Part shown: positions 59,109 to 64,000 of the stretch, piece after piece
Numbering within the stretch: position 1 is the stretch's first letter
How the letters are laid out: every line of letters begins with the position of its first letter
Assembly (NCBI GenBank): GCA_947459425.1
Contig: CANHDJ010000007.1
Location: 1-64,000 of the forward strand
DNA: 64,000 nt
Reading direction: 5' to 3'
Origin: Ignavibacteria bacterium
GTDB lineage: Bacteria; Bacteroidota; Ignavibacteria; Kapaibacteriales; UBA4661
Translations under genes and position numbers: made by a program
Notes under the pieces: model-generated
Database searches by the model: none
What the model saw: only the letters and a program-made list of their open reading frames with translations
Told to the model about the DNA's origin: nothing

Positions 59109-60917
59109 TTATTGAGTAACGATCAAGCGATGCACCCAGTGACTACGCCCGCTTTGCGCGTACACTGTATATGCGCCTTGTGCAAGACGGCTGATATCCA
59201 GCGTTGTAGCAAATGTGCCTTGCAGGGCGTACTGTTCCGCGTACCGAAACACAGTGCGCCCAAGCATATCGTCTATGCGTATCAGTACGGGAGCGCTTTC
59301 CGATAGAGCGAAGGCGATGTGGAGGTTGTCGGAGGCGGGATTGGGGATGAGAGAAATATTGGACGTTTTGCTTCGCAGAGCAACATTTGTCGTTTGGACG
59401 AAGGTTGTGGTGGCGGTCGTGATGGGCGGTATGGGGCGAAAGAACCAATAAAAAGGGACAGATGAAGATCGGTAACTTGATAAAGCAGCATCTTCAAAGG
59501 TCAAAACAACAGTATCCATTGCGCTGACGCTGGCAGGACCAAGCGGAGTGAAGTTATTGAAGGTGTATAGCCCATTGACCGCAACAGCACTGGTGCCTAT
59601 GGCGGTAAAGCGTTGTTTATTTGCACGAACATACGGATCAGCGCTTGCAGAAAATTGAAAACTGGATGTCGTACTGCGTGGCAAACCTTCTTCGGGCGGG
59701 GCAATGCGGATAGTCGCTACACCGCCATTATAGGCATTGGGTCCGTTATCAGCACGGTTGCCGAATTGGTCAACGGCTTGGAGGTAGAACCACGTGCGCG
59801 GGTCGTCTGCATTGGACTTGCCGATAGTAAAGCGAGAAGGTATTCGGTTGGGAGTATATCCTAAATATCTATCGGGCATATTCCCGTAAATGTCAGGAAT
59901 GATGGCTGGTGCAATCGCAACAGCCCGATTGGGAGCAAGAGTAACCGTTGCTGATGTATTCGCAGGATCACATAATCCCTCATTCGCATTCGGTGGCGGT
60001 ATTGCCAGCCAACCATAACAGCCCAGAGACTCTGTAATAGAAGCGACTAAAGTTACATTTGATGAAGTCTCGCCGAATACTTGAAAATCATTAAAGATAG
60101 CAATTCCTTCAGCGTTTGTCAGAACACGTGAACCGAGTATGGGTGTTCGTAGTTGGTCAACAGGGGGCGTACCACCTACCAAGCTAATTGTAACAGTCGT
60201 CGAGAATGAAATCGGATTATCCCAGTGGTCGAGAATCTGTACTGCAATATGGTTATAGTCTGCCAAATCAGGATTGCTAAATTGTACAGGCTGACCGACT
60301 ATAATATTTTGTGTTGCTCCTTGCTCACCATATACCGTGCCTGGTACTGCCTGCCTCCCGCTCTTGAGTTTTACGAACAATTCCCGCGATCCATAGCCTC
60401 CTATTAAAGATACCGAAAGTGATGTGGACTGTATGTTTGCTGATGTACAATGTAATGGTATATTATTGTTTGCCTTGCCAGCAATGCGGATGCCCTTGAA
60501 TTCCAAAAGACCCAATTTCGCTTGTACTTTGACGAAGCCCGATGTTTGCTTATATCGACCATATATTGCTCCGTCAAACCAACTACGCAAAACAGAGTCT
60601 GTTTGTACAAGAGCGGGTTGCTTTATTTGGTCGAATGTTAATGAATCCGATAAGCGCAAAAACGCTTCGGTACTATCATCCTTCAAAATCCTCCCCTCTT
60701 TATCCATAATCGCAAATACCAAACTCGCCGTCGTTGGCACACCAGCTCGGAACGGCTCCACCGTAGGCAGCAGCGTCCCCGTCGTTACCGAGCGCTGTCC
60801 CAGAAAGCGCAAAAAGCGTTGTTGTGTGGGTGGCTCTTGAGCCGCAAGAGCGCAAAAACACAGGCAGAGTGTGAGACAAAGGCACAGGCACAGCACAGAG
60901 CGTGTGGAAATCGTCAT
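59109..60917 (-). CDS. Secreted T9SS-sorted protein of unknown function
   Basis: A 602-residue exported protein. A cysteine/leucine-rich signal peptide (STRSVLCLCLCLTLCLC, ending near LAAQ) precedes about 480 residues of beta-rich sequence with repeated Ig-like phrases (VQILDHWDNPISFSTTVTISLVGG, FYLQAVDQFGNRADNGPNAY and similar big-domain-like turns). These resemble invasin/intimin-like Ig repeats. The last 80 residues, with SLIPNPASDNLHIAFALSES and LAQGAYTVYAQSGR, form a T9SS sorting domain. The ATG at 60917 is chosen over 61004. The ligand is unknown; it probably decorates the cell surface. Confidence 0.83.
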   Translation of the reverse strand: MTISTRSVLCLCLCLTLCLCFCALAAQEPPTQQRFLRFLGQRSVTTGTLLPTVEPFRAGVPTTASLVFAIMDKEGRILKDDSTEAFLRLSDSLTFDQIKQPALVQTDSVLRSWFDGAIYGRYKQTSGFVKVQAKLGLLEFKGIRIAGKANNNIPLHCTSANIQSTSLSVSLIGGYGSRELFVKLKSGRQAVPGTVYGEQGATQNIIVGQPVQFSNPDLADYNHIAVQILDHWDNPISFSTTVTISLVGGTPPVDQLRTPILGSRVLTNAEGIAIFNDFQVFGETSSNVTLVASITESLGCYGWLAIPPPNANEGLCDPANTSATVTLAPNRAVAIAPAIIPDIYGNMPDRYLGYTPNRIPSRFTIGKSNADDPRTWFYLQAVDQFGNRADNGPNAYNGGVATIRIAPPEEGLPRSTTSSFQFSASADPYVRANKQRFTAIGTSAVAVNGLYTFNNFTPLGPASVSAMDTVVLTFEDAALSSYRSSSVPFYWFFRPIPPITTATTTFVQTTNVALRSKTSNISLIPNPASDNLHIAFALSESAPVLIRIDDMLGRTVFRYAEQYALQGTFATTLDISRLAQGAYTVYAQSGRSHWVHRLIVTQ

Positions 60918-61066
60918 AACACGTTGGGGTAAAAATTGGAAGAGGAAACTTTTTTGCAATCTACAAAAGGCACGGGGAAGATGAGCAGAGAAAATATAGA
61001 ACAAGTGTGATGTTTTTTGTACATTCGTCTCGAAAATACCATCGGCGCATTCATTTTCTGCCCACT

Positions 61067-62092
61067 ATGAATACTCTCGAAACACGCCATAATGCTCTTT
61101 TGAGCGACATTCGCACACTCGTCAGCACGGCTCAAGAGCGCATTGCCACAAGTGTTAATACGGAACTCACCATGCTCTATTGGCATATCGGGCGGCGCAT
61201 CCGCACCGATATTTTGCAGGAAGAACGTGCCAAATATGGCGATGAAATTGTACAAAAACTGTCGGCACAATTAACGGCAGAGTTTGGCAAAGGGTTTACC
61301 TCAAAATCGTTGCGCAACATGATTCATTTTGCCGAGATTTTCTCAGATGAGCAGATTGTCTCCACACTGTGGAGACAATTCACATGGTCGCATTTTCGTG
61401 AGTTTATCTACATCAAAGAACCGCTCAAACGCGAGTTTTACATCGAAATTTGCCGTTTGGAGCGCTGGAGCGTTCGCACCTTGCGGGAGCGTATCAATTC
61501 CCTGCTTTTTGAACGGACGGCGATTTCTCGCAAGCCCGAAGGAACTATCGTCGGCGATATTGCCGCCGCACGCGAGCAAGATGTATTGTCGCCAGCGATG
61601 GTGTTCCGCGACCCTTACGTTTTAGATTTTCTAGGGTTGCAGGATTCGTACCATGAAAAAGACCTGGAAGGTGCTATTTTGCGAGACCTTGAGGCATTTT
61701 TGATGGAATTGGGCAGTGATTTTGCCTTTGTGGCACGGCAAAAGCGCATCACTATCGACAATGAGGATTATTATCTTGACCTTCTCTTTTACAACCGCCG
61801 TTTGAAGCGCCTTGTGGCGATTGAACTCAAAATGGGAAAATTTCATGCCGCCGACAAAGGGCAGATGGAACTCTATATGCGCTGGCTGGACAAATATGAA
61901 CGGCACGAAGGCGAGAACCCACCTTTGGGCTTGATTCTTTGCGCCGAAAAAAATGATGAACACGTTGAACTGCTCGAACTCGGCGCAAGCGGCATTCACG
62001 TAGCCCAATATTTGACCCACCTCCCGGAAAAACAACTTTTAGAGCGCAAATTGCGCAGCGCGATAGAGCAGGCAAAACGGCGATTACAGTAA
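61067..62092 (+). CDS. YhcG-type PDDEXK nuclease (DUF1016)
   Basis: A 341-residue protein with the DUF1016 N-terminal domain (TELTMLYWHIGRRIRTDILQ, then FGKGFTSKSLRNMIHFAEIF) and a C-terminal PDDEXK nuclease fold. The active site is YLDLLFYNRRLKRLVAIELKMG (D...ExK). YhcG-type proteins are often found in restriction-modification or defence islands. The ATG at 61067 (MNTLETRHNALL) is chosen; the frame could start at 61007. It stands alone between a T9SS protein (minus) and secD (plus). Endonuclease activity is inferred from motif only. Confidence 0.87.
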   Translation: MNTLETRHNALLSDIRTLVSTAQERIATSVNTELTMLYWHIGRRIRTDILQEERAKYGDEIVQKLSAQLTAEFGKGFTSKSLRNMIHFAEIFSDEQIVSTLWRQFTWSHFREFIYIKEPLKREFYIEICRLERWSVRTLRERINSLLFERTAISRKPEGTIVGDIAAAREQDVLSPAMVFRDPYVLDFLGLQDSYHEKDLEGAILRDLEAFLMELGSDFAFVARQKRITIDNEDYYLDLLFYNRRLKRLVAIELKMGKFHAADKGQMELYMRWLDKYERHEGENPPLGLILCAEKNDEHVELLELGASGIHVAQYLTHLPEKQLLERKLRSAIEQAKRRLQ

Positions 62093-62425
62093 AATACCCT
62101 CAGCCATTGCCGCACAAGTAGCAGTGCAAAGATTACTTCTGCCCCAGAGACAACCACAAAAATACACACCAAATTTTCGCCCAGAAATACTCCTATTCTG
62201 TGCTAGAACACAAAATTTATTGATTTTCTCAAAATCTCCTGTTATATTGCGAGTCTGCATAAATTGTTGCTAAAAAGGCAATAACAACGCTTTTACCCTG
62301 TTTTTTCGTCTGCAATGGCGCATCAAATCTTGCTTCATAGCGCAGCGCGAAAGCAGTTCCTTACGGCAATTCTACCAAAACTGTTTGCACAATTTCAACA
62401 CACATTTGTTTAAGGAGTAACTACC
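62093..62425. other. Intergenic region upstream of secD
   Basis: A 333-base gap without a gene. It contains a possible promoter at 62220-62249, and AAGGAG at 62412-62417, the ribosome-binding site of secD. The remainder is AT-rich with no stable hairpin or tRNA. Confidence 0.5.
62220..62249 (+). promoter_or_regulatory. Candidate secD promoter
   Basis: TTG at 62220-62222 and TATATTG ending at 62249 are separated by 20 bases; the second box is one base shorter than TAnnTTTG. It would give a 5' leader of about 170 bases. Confidence 0.3.
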
Positions 62426-62428
62426 TTG
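62412..62428 (+). promoter_or_regulatory. Strong ribosome-binding site for a TTG start
   Basis: AAGGAG at 62412-62417 lies eight bases before TTG at 62426. It is one of few strong Shine-Dalgarno sequences in this window and decides the secD start, since no ATG precedes the conserved N-terminus. Confidence 0.8.
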
Positions 62429-64000
62429 AAAAAAGGACTACTTGGGAAATGGCTTATTATCGCACTCCCGCTTTTGGCGGCGGGTCTTTTGCTATTTCCA
62501 ACTTTCCGCGCATCGCAGCTTGAAAAGCAACGCTTAGAGCTGGTCAATGCAAAGAATGAGGCTGCTCTTGCTGCGTTCGATAAAGAACACGGCGAGTCGC
62601 TGCGCAAAAACAAAGAACAGAGCTTGAAGCTCGGTCTCGACTTGCGTGGCGGTATTTATGTAACGCTCGAAGCAGACGTTATCCGTCTTCTCGAAGAATC
62701 CGCCATGCGCGATGCCGTTGACGAAGTGTTCTTGGAAACACTGGAAAAAACCCGTCAACAAGTCGATGCTGGTGGCGATGATGATGTTTTGCCCGTCTTC
62801 CTCAAAAATTTTGATGCTATTGCTCGTCCCAAAGGACGCAAACTTTTCTCGTATTTTGATACGGGCGATAACCGCGACCTTAGCGAAGATGCAATCGTCA
62901 AACGACTTGAACGCAATATCAATGAAGCCATTGACCAAGCTATTGAGGTTGTCCGCCAGCGTATTGACAAATACGGTGTTGCCGAGACAACTATCCAAAA
63001 GCAAGGTACACGCCGCATTGTTATCGAACTTCCCGGTGTAAGCAATGAAGCAGAAGTCCGCTCTTTGCTTCAAACAACGGCACGCTTGGAGTTTAAGTTG
63101 GTTCGCAATAATGCTCAAATCGTACGCTCGTTCTACGCGATTGACCAACTCTTGAAAAACAAGGGTGTTCAATCAAGTGCTTCGACTTCAGCAACGGCAA
63201 CGGCTTCCACCGCTACGACAACGGCGGCTTCAACGGCAACCGCAAGCGCTGGCGCGGATTCCACGAAGAAAGACCCTTACGCTGGTCTGACAGACGACCA
63301 AAAACGCGAAAAATTCAAAAAGGATTATCCTTTTACCTCGTTGTTTGTCACGTATTTCAATCCGCCGGGCGAAGGGCAACAGCCTGTTCCGGTAATTTAC
63401 GAGAAGAACGAATTTCCCGAAGGCGATTACAGCTTCCAAATTCCTGACGAGACGTTGGCGAAATTTGAAGAAATCATGGCTCGTCCTGATGTTCGCCGTA
63501 TTATGGGCAATGAGTACCAAGCAATTGTCTCGGCAAAGCCTGAGCCATTCTTTGAGCGTCAAGGTGTGAAACTGTTCTACATCTATGGTGTTTTGGCAAA
63601 GCCAGAACTTACGGGTGATGTAATTTCCGACGCGCAAGCAACCTTCGATCCGACGAATAATTCGCCGATGGTAATGATGGACATGAATGCCGATGGCGCT
63701 TCCAACTGGGCGCGTATCACAGGTGCAAACATCAAGAAGCGCATTGCCATTGTTCTGGATGACCGCGTTTATTCGGCTCCAACAGTACAAAATAAAATCA
63801 CGGGCGGACGCTCACAAATCACAGGCAGTTCGACGATTGACGAAGCACGGTTGCTCGAAATCGTTCTGAAAGCTGGCGCACTCAAAGCACCGGTAAAAAT
63901 CGTGGAAGAGCGCGTCATTGGTCCGTCGCTTGGTGAGGATTCGATTCGCAAAGGTATCATCTCTGGTGCCGTCGCGGCGCTTTTGGTTGTTCTCTTTATG
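62426..64000 (+). CDS. secD: Protein translocase subunit SecD (5' part, cut by window end)
   Basis: A frame open from the TTG at 62426 to the window end (525 codons, no stop), translated directly from the sequence. The membrane anchor KGLLGKWLIIALPLLAAGLL opens the protein, followed by SLKLGLDLRGGIYVTLEADV, the SecD signature (GLDLrGG.. lxxe). VVRQRIDKYGVAETTIQKQG and RRIVIELPGV are the P1 motifs. A Thr/Ala/Ser-rich stretch (residues 250-280) interrupts the periplasmic domain. KAGALKAPVKIVEERVIGPSLGEDSIRKG leads into the next membrane region. SecD, with SecF, uses the proton gradient to help SecYEG export proteins. The rest lies beyond the window. Confidence 0.93.
   Translation, partial: MKKGLLGKWLIIALPLLAAGLLLFPTFRASQLEKQRLELVNAKNEAALAAFDKEHGESLRKNKEQSLKLGLDLRGGIYVTLEADVIRLLEESAMRDAVDEVFLETLEKTRQQVDAGGDDDVLPVFLKNFDAIARPKGRKLFSYFDTGDNRDLSEDAIVKRLERNINEAIDQAIEVVRQRIDKYGVAETTIQKQGTRRIVIELPGVSNEAEVRSLLQTTARLEFKLVRNNAQIVRSFYAIDQLLKNKGVQSSASTSATATASTATTTAASTATASAGADSTKKDPYAGLTDDQKREKFKKDYPFTSLFVTYFNPPGEGQQPVPVIYEKNEFPEGDYSFQIPDETLAKFEEIMARPDVRRIMGNEYQAIVSAKPEPFFERQGVKLFYIYGVLAKPELTGDVISDAQATFDPTNNSPMVMMDMNADGASNWARITGANIKKRIAIVLDDRVYSAPTVQNKITGGRSQITGSSTIDEARLLEIVLKAGALKAPVKIVEERVIGPSLGEDSIRKGIISGAVAALLVVLFM

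Overview
This 64 kb window is bacterial chromosome of moderate GC content. It most likely comes from the Bacteroidota/Chlorobiota (FCB) group, with a Kapabacteria- or Chlorobi-side lineage as my best guess. The support is three secreted proteins ending in type IX secretion (T9SS) sorting domains, large surface beta-sandwich and OmpA-like proteins, many start codons without a Shine-Dalgarno sequence, and three exact matches to the Bacteroidota promoter form TTG-N(17-23)-TAnnTTTG. I see no rRNA, tRNA, CRISPR array or transposase gene.

Layout. 0-10.1 kb is a minus-strand block: YmdB-like phosphodiesterase, DMT exporter, thiolase, SthA-like flavoprotein, an unrecognised 513-residue protein, an ATP-grasp ligase, an MFS transporter and a TrmH/SpoU RNA methyltransferase. 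10.2-18.1 kb is on the plus strand: ssb, an RsmI-like methylase with a long FKREGGG-repeat tail, a small membrane protein, a RelE/ParE-type toxin with an unrecognised antitoxin, guaA, an overlapping AAA ATPase/DUF4276 (Toprim-like) pair and a CNNM/HlyC membrane protein. A PLP trans-sulfuration enzyme follows on minus. 19.5-31 kb is on plus: a cell-surface set (1183-aa choice-of-anchor/T9SS protein, 721-aa OmpA-like protein, beta-barrel), then ribH, wecB, hslO, another small barrel and a VAT1-like quinone reductase. 30.9-44.1 kb is on minus: DAO oxidoreductase, secreted GH10-like hydrolase, DPP IV-type peptidase, NAD(P)H/FAD reductase, a CrtW-type carotenoid ketolase, alpha/beta hydrolase, K+ channel, DsbD and LysE. 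44.3-64 kb holds YbbR-like protein, NUDIX, TPR histidine kinase (minus), a 1837-aa alpha-2-macroglobulin lipoprotein, HupE/UreJ-like protein, a degenerate ABC half-transporter and recG (minus), a T9SS cargo protein (minus), a YhcG-type nuclease and the 5' part of secD, which starts with TTG.

Most of the content is housekeeping and envelope biology. The more unusual features are: (1) an ABC transporter with Walker A and B intact but its Q-loop, signature and H-loop residues replaced; (2) the methylase with a 36-bp tandem-repeat tail, whose promoter sits inside the ssb terminator hairpin; (3) the ATPase/Toprim pair, which has the architecture of a defence module; (4) two families of dispersed hairpin repeats, heptameric tandem repeats that supply start and stop codons and also occur inside dsbD, and a 123-bp MITE-like element with perfect terminal inverted repeats; (5) a ketocarotenoid enzyme next to a flavin reductase.
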